A DNA stretch of 38,744 nucleotides from JAYSRU01 sp043720875 (GTDB taxonomy: Bacteria; Bacteroidota; Bacteroidia; Flavobacteriales_D; Crocinitomicaceae), in assembly GCA_043720875.1 (NCBI GenBank), contig JAYSRU010000140.1, positions 1 to 38,744 of the forward strand, read 5' to 3'. The translations under genes were made by a program, and so were the position numbers. Of this stretch, positions 7,577-15,343 are shown in pieces (position 1 is the stretch's first letter; every line of letters starts with the position of its first letter). The notes beneath the pieces were generated by a model that saw nothing but the letters and a program-made list of their open reading frames with translations, ran no database searches and was not told the origin of the DNA.

Positions 7577-8487
7577 TTCAATGCATTAATTATTTTGTCT
7601 ACGTTACTTTCCAACATCCCAAAATAAGACCCCTCTTTCGAATTCGGATCACCTAAGGCGTCTGAACAAAGTGCTTTCCCGAGTATAACTGAATGTTTTC
7701 TTGACTTACATGCTTCTTGTATGCTCTTAATCGACTTTGACGATACAGAGGTTTCAATAAAAACTGCACTTACTTGATTACCTATAATAAAATCGATCAA
7801 ACTCTTATTATCATTTAGCCCTGACTCGATCATAGTATTCATCCCTTGCACAGATTTTATGGTAAACCCAAAACGTTGGCCAAAATAAGAAAAGGCATCA
7901 TGTGAGGTAATTAATACTCTTTTGTTTTTTTTGAGCACCTGTAATTTGGCTTCTATCGCTTGATCACAGGAAATTGCCTTAGCATTAAATTTCACCCAAT
8001 TTTGAGTAATTTCTAGTTTATAGTTTGGAAATGATTTGGTTAAATTCTCTGCAATTCCTTTCATTCCTTTGTTCCAAATCAAAATATTGAACCAAATGTG
8101 AGGATCAAATGCATTTTTACCGTGATCAATTTTCATTCGTTCTTCCATGCCATCAGCGACCGTTAGAATCGTTTTGCTCTTTCTTAGTTCATTAAAGACG
8201 GCATCAAACTTTGCTTCTAAGTGTAAGCCATTAACTATTACTACATCCGCTTGATCCAAAAGATTTAAATCACTTGGCAATGCTTTGTACATGTGAGGAT
8301 CTACTCCTGCTCCCATTAAAGCGACAACTTCAACGTTTTCAGGAACTAATTGTCTTACGCAATCAGCAATGATACTTGTTGTACAGACGACCAAATCGCG
8401 TCCGTCGTTTTTTGTATCGGCAGGAGAAAACCTACATCCATTCAGAACAAAAAGAATGACCATTCCAGTAAAGGTTCTGCTTTTCAT
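7573..8487 (-). CDS. Metal-binding lipoprotein of ABC transporter (TroA/ZnuA family)
   Basis: This 304-aa cluster A-I (cluster 9) solute-binding lipoprotein has a lipobox ending VLNGC (C18). Candidate metal ligands are H65 (DPHMY), H130 (DPHIW), H196 (SHDAF) and D276 (SDALG). These are each exactly three positions before the ligands I recall for Treponema TroA (H68, H133, H199, D279), so a TroA-like Zn or Mn site is likely. There is no long histidine-rich loop of the kind found in many ZnuA proteins, only an MKIDHGKN stretch. It overlaps both neighbours by 4 bases. It captures the metal at the outer face of the inner membrane. Confidence 0.9.
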   Translation of the reverse strand: MKSRTFTGMVILFVLNGCRFSPADTKNDGRDLVVCTTSIIADCVRQLVPENVEVVALMGAGVDPHMYKALPSDLNLLDQADVVIVNGLHLEAKFDAVFNELRKSKTILTVADGMEERMKIDHGKNAFDPHIWFNILIWNKGMKGIAENLTKSFPNYKLEITQNWVKFNAKAISCDQAIEAKLQVLKKNKRVLITSHDAFSYFGQRFGFTIKSVQGMNTMIESGLNDNKSLIDFIIGNQVSAVFIETSVSSKSIKSIQEACKSRKHSVILGKALCSDALGDPNSKEGSYFGMLESNVDKIINALN

Positions 8488-9176
8488 AACTGGTCTTCAC
8501 TTATGCAAACCTCCACTCTAATTTGCGCAATAGCCATATTAGAAAGCACTAGACTTCCGGTTAAGGTCCTAATATTAATTGATCCATCAAAACTCAGTTT
8601 TTGGGTAATTGAGCATGTGGTTCCTAAATGTAATTGTTGTGCATCCAAGTATTGCAAAAACTCCATCGAATGATCACTAACACTAACAATCCTGAGTAAT
8701 TGATTCAATGGTGCGTCCATAAGACTAATAGACTCAGGACGTTTCGGCATTACTCCATTCGCATCTGGAATTGGGTCTCCATGAGGGTCAAACAAAGGAA
8801 ACCCTAGGAAATGATCTATTTTATTGATTAATTTGGCAGACTGTATGTGTTCTAATTGTTCAGCCACCTCGTGAACTTCATCCCAAGAAAAATCCAAGGT
8901 ATTCACTAAAAACACTTCCCATAAACGATGTTTACGTATCACTTGCAATGCTAATCGCTCCCCATCTTCAGTTAATGTTGCACCATAGTACTTCTGATAA
9001 TTCACTAAATTTTTATCTGCAAGGCGTTGCACCATGTCAGTTGCTGATGATGCTTTTGTTTGCATCGACTTTGCTAATGCATTGGTTGACACTGATAAAA
9101 GACCTGAATCTAGTTTAGCGTGAAAAATCATTTTTAAATAATTTTCTTCCGCTTGACTTAATATTTGGCTTACCAT
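8484..9176 (-). CDS. DtxR/MntR-family metal-dependent repressor
   Basis: The 230-aa regulator has an N-terminal winged helix (about 1-75), a metal-binding and dimerisation domain with RKHRLWEVFL (about 79-88) and AEQLEHIQS (E-x-x-E-H ligands), the FDPHGDPIP signature, and a C-terminal FeoA/SH3-like domain (about 150-230). Residues facing the MntR D8 and E11 ligands look like Asn and Lys, so its metal site differs from Bacillus MntR. It is the first gene of the metal-uptake operon and probably represses it when Mn or Fe is plentiful. It overlaps the lipoprotein gene by 4 bases. Confidence 0.9.
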   Translation of the reverse strand: MVSQILSQAEENYLKMIFHAKLDSGLLSVSTNALAKSMQTKASSATDMVQRLADKNLVNYQKYYGATLTEDGERLALQVIRKHRLWEVFLVNTLDFSWDEVHEVAEQLEHIQSAKLINKIDHFLGFPLFDPHGDPIPDANGVMPKRPESISLMDAPLNQLLRIVSVSDHSMEFLQYLDAQQLHLGTTCSITQKLSFDGSINIRTLTGSLVLSNMAIAQIRVEVCISEDQL

Positions 9177-9183
9177 GAATTTA

Positions 9184-9203
9184 TTTTTAGCCGAAGGTAA
9201 AAA
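9184..9203. promoter_or_regulatory. Candidate DtxR-type operator
   Basis: TTTTTAGCC-GAA-GGTAAAAA is an imperfect inverted repeat 8 to 27 bases upstream of the DtxR regulator ATG. It has the AT-rich arm plus CC/GG core layout of DtxR-family operators. The two halves are offset by one base. No perfect TAnnTTTG box is seen in this 68-base spacer. Confidence 0.35.
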
Positions 9204-9244
9204 TTTTATTCTATACCTGGAATAATTAAGTTATAATATTTAAA

Positions 9245-9754
9245 TCAATCTTCTTTTACCCTGGCTCTAGGACCTATTTCAATTGCTTCTAAATTTTCTA
9301 TTTTCCCGTTTAACAACTCAAATCGAAGTAATGTTTTCACCTTATGAAACCCATGCACGCCGCATGCTCCAGGATTCATATGTACAAAACCATATTTAGG
9401 ATCTTTTTGGACCAATAAAATATGAGAATGGCCACAAATGAATAAATCTATGGGTGCTTTCTGAATTTCTAAGCGAGCTTGTTCGGTATAACGCCCTGGT
9501 CTACCTCCAATGTGCATCATTAATACCCTGACATTGTTTAATGTGAATCGTTTTACTTCAGGTAGGTCAAGCCTTACAATGTTGTCATCAATATTACCAT
9601 AAACACCCCTAACTGGTTTAAATTCTCTAATACTATCGATTACATCAATGTTTCCGACATCTCCAGCATGCCAAACTTCATCCACATCCTTAAAATAATG
9701 CATCACTTTTGGGTCCAAATAACTGTGCGTATCCGACATTAGTCCAATCTTCAT
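9245..9754 (-). CDS. YfcE/MJ0936-family metallophosphodiesterase
   Basis: The 169-aa cytoplasmic protein has all dimetal motifs of the calcineurin-like fold: SDTH (7-10), AGDVGN, GNID (where GNCD is common), HIGG and GHSH. Members hydrolyse phosphodiesters such as 2',3'-cAMP or bis-pNPP in vitro; the true substrate is unknown. The size is normal. It lies 4 bases after the selenouridine synthase gene and is the last gene of that unit. Confidence 0.88.
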   Translation of the reverse strand: MKIGLMSDTHSYLDPKVMHYFKDVDEVWHAGDVGNIDVIDSIREFKPVRGVYGNIDDNIVRLDLPEVKRFTLNNVRVLMMHIGGRPGRYTEQARLEIQKAPIDLFICGHSHILLVQKDPKYGFVHMNPGACGVHGFHKVKTLLRFELLNGKIENLEAIEIGPRARVKED

Positions 9755-9758
9755 TCAA

Positions 9759-10805
9759 CTAGTTTTTATGATTTAGAATATGTAATCTATTGGCTATTGG
9801 ATCAATCGAAACTACTTCAACTCTACTAATTTTATTTTTCCCATTTTCACGTGCATTTAAGCCTTTTTCATACCAGCGGTCATAGTAATTCAATAATATC
9901 CTAAAACATTCTTTCGTATCATCATTTACTAAATATGCTATAGCGTTGTTTGTTTCAAGTCCGCCTAATCGCTTTTGAATACGCTCGATTGCGGCAATTA
10001 TCAATTCTTTGGAATGATTGCCATATTCAGCAACAAGATAAGTTAACCGCACTTCAAATGGAATAGTTAGAAAAAATACGTTGCTCTTTCTCATTTGCTC
10101 GTGAATTTTAAGTGGAACAAAAAGTTGGCCTATACGTTGACTTTCATCTTCAATATAAATTACTTTACCATTACCAACTTCTGTAGCTCTAAATAATTTC
10201 AATGCTAAACTATTCTCAAACATTTCTTGAGACGGTTGCGGAGCTTGACCAATTGCGCCCAGTGCAGAACCTTTATGACTTGCCAAGCCTTCCAAATCAA
10301 TTTGAATTTCGCCATTAGTTTTAAACTCATCAAGAATTAGCGTTTTCCCACTTCCCGTAAACCCTCCAATAATGTTAAAATTATATTCTATTTCAAATTG
10401 TTGAATCCCCCAAAGTCTAAATTTTTTATACCCTCCTTCGAGTAATAAAACCTCAAAGCCGTAAAAATCAAGCAACCAAGCAATTGCATTGCTTCTCATT
10501 CCACCACGCCAGCAATGAACTATCAAAGTTTTAGATTCAGAAACAGCTACAAGTTCTTGCACTTTTTCGACGATACCACGCATGTTTGGTCCATAGAAAT
10601 CTAAACCCAACTTTATTGCAATTTCTTTGCTTTCTTGCTTATAGGCGGTGCCAATAATTTTTCGTTCTTCATCCGAAAATATTGGAATATTATATGCGTC
10701 AGGAATTCTCGCATGAGCGAATTCACTCGGACTTCTTACATCGATAACAATACTTGTTACTTCCAGAGCTAAAAATTGTTCTATCGATATTATTTGAACC
10801 GCCAC
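9759..10805 (-). CDS. mnmH: tRNA 2-selenouridine synthase
   Basis: MnmH (SelU, YbbB) changes 2-thiouridine to 2-selenouridine at tRNA position 34 through a geranylated intermediate. It has a rhodanese domain with active Cys in HCWRGGMRS and a P-loop GGFTGSGKT. I chose the GTG at 10805, which gives 348 aa beginning MAVQIISIEQF. The frame also opens at an ATG at 10859, but the extra 18 residues overlap the upstream gene and look unlike the family N-terminus. Whether selenium is used here depends on selD elsewhere in the genome; without it the enzyme would only geranylate. Confidence 0.9.
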   Translation of the reverse strand: MAVQIISIEQFLALEVTSIVIDVRSPSEFAHARIPDAYNIPIFSDEERKIIGTAYKQESKEIAIKLGLDFYGPNMRGIVEKVQELVAVSESKTLIVHCWRGGMRSNAIAWLLDFYGFEVLLLEGGYKKFRLWGIQQFEIEYNFNIIGGFTGSGKTLILDEFKTNGEIQIDLEGLASHKGSALGAIGQAPQPSQEMFENSLALKLFRATEVGNGKVIYIEDESQRIGQLFVPLKIHEQMRKSNVFFLTIPFEVRLTYLVAEYGNHSKELIIAAIERIQKRLGGLETNNAIAYLVNDDTKECFRILLNYYDRWYEKGLNARENGKNKISRVEVVSIDPIANRLHILNHKN

Positions 10806-10828
10806 TATAATTAGGTTTACTAAATTAA

Positions 10829-11227
10829 CTATTCTGCCATTCCGCTTGTGATCCAACACTCAATTTTATCGATCAATTCTTGCGACATTTTTGAAGCGTA
10901 GGCTGGCATTTCATCATACCCTTTTGCGTGTTTTATAGAACCCAATAAATACCCATTACTTGCTGCTTTTTTCACCGATTCTAGGGTTAGAAAATTATAC
11001 CCAGCTTTATTATTGGTGTTGTGACATTTTGTGCAATTCGATTCGATAATTCCCTGAATATCATTTTTATACGTTAAAACTGAAGTTGAACAATCCAGTC
11101 CAATTGGAGCAGTGACTGGTCTAACCGTAGGGACAGATTTAATTTCAGTTACTGTTACTTCTTTAGTGCTTTTACACGCTACCATAAGAATTGACAAACT
11201 CATTAACGCAATCGAACTATTCTTCAT
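10829..11227 (-). CDS. Lipoprotein with a single c-type haem motif
   Basis: The 132-aa protein has a lipobox LMVAC (C18), then a linker, one CTKCH haem-binding motif (65-69) and a possible axial methionine (M107 in DEMPAY, or M114). The pattern is that of the small planctomycete-like or class I cytochrome domain, anchored to the membrane on the periplasmic side. It is probably an electron carrier; its partner is not encoded nearby. The gene begins 15 bases after the STAS-like gene and ends 23 bases before the mnmH start chosen here, so the four genes from 11653 to 9245 could form one unit. Confidence 0.82.
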   Translation of the reverse strand: MKNSSIALMSLSILMVACKSTKEVTVTEIKSVPTVRPVTAPIGLDCSTSVLTYKNDIQGIIESNCTKCHNTNNKAGYNFLTLESVKKAASNGYLLGSIKHAKGYDEMPAYASKMSQELIDKIECWITSGMAE

Positions 11228-11242
11228 GTTTTTTAGATTATT

Positions 11243-11653
11243 TTATTTGTGGCTTAACAACCATTCTACTGCCTTTTGTCGGTTATCAAACATTTTCATT
11301 TTCATTGTTTTTTGTTGCGTAACTTTAATCGCAAAATTTATTAAAATTCTATGTGCTAATGATTTTGCAACAACAGCTGTTGCGGAAACCATATCTGCTT
11401 TATTCGGCAACAAGGCATAATCCCTTGCTTCTTTTGAAATCGTTGAATACACACCACTTTCAACTAACAACTTGTGTTGGTTAATACCATCGAATCTATT
11501 CAATAAAAATTCATCGTGGACAATAGAATCCTTCAACTCAATGGTAACGTTATCATCAACCCGCAAACAAATGATACCATTATCCCATATCTCAAAAGTT
11601 GAAGAGTTTAGCTTATGACTTTCTAAAACCTTATCTGGCATATTTTTTTGCAT
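11243..11653 (-). CDS. STAS/SpoIIAA-like small protein
   Basis: The 136-aa cytoplasmic protein contains alternating strands and helices. The centre (SGVYSTISKEARDYAL, then VSATAVVAKSLAHRILINFAI) and the end (FDNRQKAVEWLL) match what I recall of a Bacteroidota family with a STAS/SEC14 (SpoIIAA-like) fold. No enzyme motif is present. A phosphorylatable serine or lipid pocket cannot be told from sequence. It is first in a possible four-gene unit with its own promoter box. The family call is moderate and no function is offered. Confidence 0.55.
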   Translation of the reverse strand: MQKNMPDKVLESHKLNSSTFEIWDNGIICLRVDDNVTIELKDSIVHDEFLLNRFDGINQHKLLVESGVYSTISKEARDYALLPNKADMVSATAVVAKSLAHRILINFAIKVTQQKTMKMKMFDNRQKAVEWLLSHK

Positions 11654-11699
11654 CGAACATTAAAATTTTTGAAACGCTTGTTTTCAAAATCAATTGTAT

Positions 11700-11707
11700 C
11701 AAAAGTA
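11700..11707 (-). promoter_or_regulatory. TAnnTTTG -7 box for the STAS-like gene
   Basis: TACTTTTG on the minus strand, 46 bases before the ATG at 11653, matches the Bacteroidota -7 element. It would drive the STAS-like, cytochrome, mnmH and phosphodiesterase genes. Confidence 0.4.
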
Positions 11708-11773
11708 ATCTTAAATTACAAATTAACCAAGCCTAATTCTATTGATTCTTTATGTTTTCGTAAACCACTCCGT

Positions 11774-12235
11774 TTATGACTTGGCAAACGTACTGAAATT
11801 AGGTATTTCTTGGAGTATGTCTAACTTACCTGTTTCATGATTAATAAAAAGCATGCAATGACTTAAGCCATTGGTAACCAGTAAATAATCTACATTCAAA
11901 ATATTATTATAATGTGCAATTTGCAAAATCGTTTCGTTGCTTATGGCTACATCAGGAGCCTTACATTCAACCAGTAATTTAGGAAAGGTATCTTTACCAT
12001 AAACAACCATATCAAAACGTCTTTTCTTGTCTTTAAACTTCAACGTTTTTTCTAAAGCAATGAGTCCATTTGGAGTACCAGTTTCGGTAATAAAAAAGTG
12101 CACAACGTGTTGCCTAACCCATTCTTCTGGTGTCAGTAGTAATTCCTTTTTACGAATATCATCCCAGACATAGATTCGATCATTTTTTGAACGGAGATCT
12201 AACTTAACTTCGGGTAAATTGAGTTTAACAAACAT
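11774..12235 (-). CDS. Stand-alone HsdR N-terminal-type nuclease domain protein
   Basis: The 153-aa protein matches the N-terminal domain of type I restriction subunit R (HSDR_N_2 type) but has no helicase part and no HsdM or HsdS nearby. PD-(D/E)XK residues are visible: D75 in RRFDMVVY, E90 and K92 in LLVECKAP, and Q105 downstream. The fold therefore seems able to cut DNA. I recall that Bacteroidota often carry this gene next to holA, as here, where the two are divergent with 51 bases between starts. It may act in DNA maintenance rather than restriction; that is inference. Confidence 0.8.
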   Translation of the reverse strand: MFVKLNLPEVKLDLRSKNDRIYVWDDIRKKELLLTPEEWVRQHVVHFFITETGTPNGLIALEKTLKFKDKKRRFDMVVYGKDTFPKLLVECKAPDVAISNETILQIAHYNNILNVDYLLVTNGLSHCMLFINHETGKLDILQEIPNFSTFAKS

Positions 12236-12240
12236 TTGTA

Positions 12241-12248
12241 CAAAGATA
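12241..12248 (-). promoter_or_regulatory. TAnnTTTG box directly before the nuclease-domain gene
   Basis: TATCTTTG on the minus strand ends five bases before the ATG at 12235, so the transcript would start at or beside the start codon. Confidence 0.5.
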
Positions 12249-12274
12249 TTACGTTCTTCTCAATTAGAAATAAC

Positions 12275-12282
12275 TATTTTTG
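12275..12282 (+). promoter_or_regulatory. TAnnTTTG box directly before holA
   Basis: TATTTTTG ends four bases before the ATG at 12287, which predicts a leaderless holA message. It is the mirror image of the box of the divergent gene. Confidence 0.5.
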
Positions 12283-12286
12283 AACT

Positions 12287-13285
12287 ATGGAATATGCAAG
12301 CTTGCTCAAGGATATAAAAAACAAAGATTTTAAATCAATTTATATCTTACATGGCGATGAACCTTATTTTATTGACCAACTTACTGATGCAATTCTAGCC
12401 AATGCACTGGAAGAAAGCGAGCGCGATTTTAACCAAACCGTTGTCTATGGTAAAGACATTAGTGCGGATGCATTAATGAATCAAGCCAAACAATATCCAA
12501 TGATGGCAGAACGCCAATTAGTTATTGTAAAAGAAGGGCAAGATTTTAAGAAATTTGAAGATTTAGAGTCGTATTTCACAAAACCAGTAGCAACAACTGT
12601 TTTAGTGTTTTGTTACAAATATGGAAAAATAGATGCTCGTAAAAAAGCATTTGTTCAAGCGAAAAAACAAGGCGTTGTGTTTTTAAGTGAGAAAGTAAAG
12701 GATTATCAAATTGTTTCTTGGATTACTGCATACATTAAATCTATTGGATACACCATTTCTGAAAAAGCAGCCATGATGATTTCTGATAACCTAGGCTCAA
12801 ATCTCTCATTAATTGTGAATGAATTGGACAAGCTTCAGTTATCTATCGCAAAAGGTACAAATATTTCAGAAATTCATATCGAAGAGAATATTGGTATTTC
12901 CAAAGATTACAATGTTTTTGAATTGATGAATGCCATACGTAATGCGCAATCAGAAAAAGCACAGCTTATTATCAATCATTTGGAACACAATCCGAAAGCA
13001 TTTTCAATAATTCAAGTGATTGGGCAAGCTTTTAATATGTTTCAAAACCTGATGAAAATTCACTTTCTTGCCAATAAAAGTCCTGAAACCGTTGCGCAAG
13101 CCTTACGACTTCACCCATTTGTTGCTAAAGAATATATTGCTGCAACGCGTATATTTAATCCGAAAAAAATTGCAGTCAACATCAGCGTTTTACATGAATA
13201 CGATTTAAAAAGCAAAGGAGTTGGAGATGCAGGAACTGCAGACTCTGAACTTTTGAAAGAATTGATTTACAAACTTTTACATTAA
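12287..13285 (+). CDS. holA: DNA polymerase III delta subunit
   Basis: The 332-aa delta subunit opens the sliding clamp in the clamp-loader complex. The N-terminal LLKDIKNKDFKSIYILHGDEPYF-type opening (residues about 5-27), the central NVFELMNAIRN segment and the C-terminal helical collar with ELLKELIYKLL are typical. It has no working Walker motifs, as expected for delta. rsmE follows 13 bases later. The length is normal and confidence is high. Confidence 0.92.
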   Translation: MEYASLLKDIKNKDFKSIYILHGDEPYFIDQLTDAILANALEESERDFNQTVVYGKDISADALMNQAKQYPMMAERQLVIVKEGQDFKKFEDLESYFTKPVATTVLVFCYKYGKIDARKKAFVQAKKQGVVFLSEKVKDYQIVSWITAYIKSIGYTISEKAAMMISDNLGSNLSLIVNELDKLQLSIAKGTNISEIHIEENIGISKDYNVFELMNAIRNAQSEKAQLIINHLEHNPKAFSIIQVIGQAFNMFQNLMKIHFLANKSPETVAQALRLHPFVAKEYIAATRIFNPKKIAVNISVLHEYDLKSKGVGDAGTADSELLKELIYKLLH

Positions 13286-13298
13286 CCCAAGAGATTTC

Positions 13299-13997
13299 AT
13301 GCATACCTTTTACATTCCATCGTTAACCACCAGTCAACCAACCTGCTTGTTGAGTGAAGAAGAAACAAAACATGCCTGTAAAGTGTTGCGTTTGGTAGAT
13401 GGTGATAAAGTTGCACTGCTTAACGGTTTCGGAGATGAATTTATTGCTGAAATCGCATCCATCAAAGGGAAACAAGCAGCTTTGACAATTCTTAGTTCCA
13501 CCAATGAAATTGCTCCGAATTTTGAGATTCATGTTGCCATTGCCCCTACTAAAAACATGGATAGGCTGGAATGGTTCATTGAAAAGACAACTGAATTAGG
13601 GATCACGCGCATTACTCCTATACTGTGTCAGAATTCTGAACGCTCTAAATTAAACATTGAGCGATTGGAAAAAATACTCGTTAGCGCAATGAAACAAAGT
13701 AAACGGAAATTTATTCCACAATTAGATGCACCCATAAAATTTAAAGAATTCATAACTCAGTTTCCAAAAGGAGCGATTGCACACTGTTATGAAGGCGAGA
13801 AACACGATTTAGGCAACATAATTCTTGCGCATAATTTCCCAATCCTAATTGGACCAGAAGGAGATTTTTCGTTAGAAGAAGTTGCTGCTGCACAAAAATC
13901 AGGATATTTTACCCTAACTTTGGGTAAGAATCGTTTACGTACAGAAACCGCAGGATTATATGCTTGTATGTTAGCCAAACTAAAATTCGAACCATGA
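13299..13997 (+). CDS. rsmE: 16S rRNA m3U1498 methyltransferase
   Basis: The 232-aa SPOUT-fold enzyme methylates N3 of U1498 in 16S rRNA. It has an N-terminal PUA-like domain (HACKVLRLVDGD, about 24-35), then the knot-forming motifs LIGPEGDFSLEEV and LGKNRLRTETAGLYA that bind S-adenosylmethionine. It sits 13 bases after holA and overlaps the next gene by 4 bases (ATGA), so the three genes are cotranscribed. Confidence 0.93.
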   Translation: MHTFYIPSLTTSQPTCLLSEEETKHACKVLRLVDGDKVALLNGFGDEFIAEIASIKGKQAALTILSSTNEIAPNFEIHVAIAPTKNMDRLEWFIEKTTELGITRITPILCQNSERSKLNIERLEKILVSAMKQSKRKFIPQLDAPIKFKEFITQFPKGAIAHCYEGEKHDLGNIILAHNFPILIGPEGDFSLEEVAAAQKSGYFTLTLGKNRLRTETAGLYACMLAKLKFEP

Positions 13998-14641
13998 AAA
14001 TAATCGTAACCGTACTTTTCTTGCTCTTAATGCAAAATGTTTTTGGACAGGGCTCATACCGTGTTGCCGTTTTGCAATATAATGGTGGTGGTGATTATTA
14101 CGCCAATCCTACATCCGTTCCAAATTTGGTGAGTTTTTGCAATACAGATTTAGGCACAACGATTTCTAAAGATGTTCCTTATGTGCAAGCAGGCTCAACC
14201 GACTTACAGCAATTTCCATTTATTCACATGACGGGTCATGGCAACGTGGTTTTTAATACTCAAGAATGTGAGAATCTCAGAAACTACATGAAGGCTGGTG
14301 GCTTTTTACATATTGATGATAATTTCGGAATGGATGAATTTATACGGAGAGAAATGAAGAAAATCTTCCCTAACAATCCATTAGTAGAATTACCGTTCAA
14401 CCATCCGATTTTTAATCAAAAATATAAGTTCACCAGATTACCTAAAATTCATGAGCACGACGGTAAACGCCCACAAGCATTCGGTATTATTATAGAAGGT
14501 AGATTGGTTTGCATGTATACGTTTGAAACCGATTTAGGTGACGGTTGGGAAGACAAAGAAGTACATAACGATTCGGCAGAAAAACACAAGCAAGCTTTGC
14601 AGATGGGTGCGAATATGTTGATGTATGTTTTTATGAATTAG
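13994..14641 (+). CDS. DUF4159 domain protein, exported
   Basis: The 215-aa protein has a signal peptide (about 1-19, ending FGQG). The body carries landmarks I recall for DUF4159: LQYNGGGDYYANP, FIHMTGHGNVVF, GGFLHIDDNFG and LPFNHPIF. The fold resembles class I glutamine amidotransferases but no catalytic Cys-His-Glu triad is evident. I chose the ATG at 13994, which overlaps the rsmE stop by 4 bases. A frame-extending ATG at 13964 would put 10 residues before the signal peptide and is unlikely. DUF4159 is common in Bacteroidota, often near gliding or surface genes; its role is unknown. Confidence 0.85.
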   Translation: MKIIVTVLFLLLMQNVFGQGSYRVAVLQYNGGGDYYANPTSVPNLVSFCNTDLGTTISKDVPYVQAGSTDLQQFPFIHMTGHGNVVFNTQECENLRNYMKAGGFLHIDDNFGMDEFIRREMKKIFPNNPLVELPFNHPIFNQKYKFTRLPKIHEHDGKRPQAFGIIIEGRLVCMYTFETDLGDGWEDKEVHNDSAEKHKQALQMGANMLMYVFMN

Positions 14642-14665
14642 ACGTTCACTGTATTTCAACTCTTA

Positions 14666-15088
14666 TCATTTCAAAAAATTCAAATGTTTTAGAATATAAA
14701 CATATCCAATTACCATAAACAAAATTTTTGCACCGAAAAGAATCCAACCTATCCATCTCAACAAAAATGGATATCCAGTCACATCCGATTTTGCACTTGA
14801 TTGCTCTTCTATTGTCAATTTATCTATTTCTCCTTCTTTTCGCGAATAGAATATTGCAATTGAAATAGTTCTAAATATATATTGAGTCAAATCAAAAATC
14901 AAAGACAATACAATAGAAAACAAGGCACAACTTAGAATTTTCGGAAATGCAATAGCTTTGCTCGAATCCCCAATTGATAAAGTCCAAACAATAGCAACTC
15001 CAGCAAGTGCTAATGTTCTGTTTATTTCGCTTGCTTTTACCGAAGCTTCGAAATACTCATTCTGATAATCCTTTAACGACTTGCTCAT
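14666..15088 (-). CDS. Small membrane protein of unknown function
   Basis: The 140-aa protein has an amphipathic N-terminus, a first hydrophobic span (about 25-40), a second (about 48-70), a charged loop with KEGEIDKLTIEEQ, and a last pair of spans near the C-terminus. I do not recognise a family. Its ATG overlaps the end of the interrupted small ORF upstream by 4 bases (ATGA), suggesting the pair once formed, or still form, a coupled unit. It converges on the DUF4159 gene with 24 bases between stops. Confidence 0.6.
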   Translation of the reverse strand: MSKSLKDYQNEYFEASVKASEINRTLALAGVAIVWTLSIGDSSKAIAFPKILSCALFSIVLSLIFDLTQYIFRTISIAIFYSRKEGEIDKLTIEEQSSAKSDVTGYPFLLRWIGWILFGAKILFMVIGYVYILKHLNFLK

Positions 15089-15243
15089 TTTTTACTTTTA
15101 TCCTTCGTCTTTCCAGGACCAGTACCTGACCCATCCCCCACATTCTTGCTAAATGTTTTTCTTTATAAACTGTCAGCTGATCTTATTTTTGACTTATCCG
15201 ACTTCTTTACTTCAGTAGTTTTAGGTTTATTATCTTTTGCCAT
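15085..15243 (-). pseudogene. Small ORF broken by one in-frame TAA
   Basis: From ATG at 15243 the frame reads 26 lysine-rich codons (MAKDNKPKTTEVKK...), then TAA (15163-15165), then 25 more open codons (RKTFSKNVGDGSGTGPGK...) to a TGA that overlaps the ATG of the next gene as ATGA. The whole is 53 codons. The retained frame and the coupling at its end suggest one small basic protein gene with a nonsense change, a sequencing error, or a suppressed stop. A-rich sequence stays open easily, so the evidence is suggestive only. Confidence 0.4.
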
Positions 15244-15296
15244 CGCAATAATTCAATTTATTGAGAGTAAATATAATTATTAATTACTTACCACAA

Positions 15297-15325
15297 AAAA
15301 AGGGAAGCTACTTGCTCCCCTTTTC
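15297..15325. terminator. Terminator of the phosphate transporter operon
   Basis: On the minus strand GGGGAGC pairs with GCTTCCC (one G-T pair) around a 5-base loop, followed by a run of seven T. It begins 19 bases past the Pit gene stop. Confidence 0.85.
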
Positions 15326-15343
15326 TAAAAAATATGGATTATC

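Noticed and set aside
9759..10859. ATG at 10859 as the start of mnmH
   Set aside because: The extra 18 residues overlap the upstream gene and do not resemble the family; the GTG at 10805 places the rhodanese domain correctly.
11774..12235. Part of a type I restriction-modification system
   Set aside because: No methylase, specificity or helicase genes occur in the window; only the N-terminal nuclease domain type is present.
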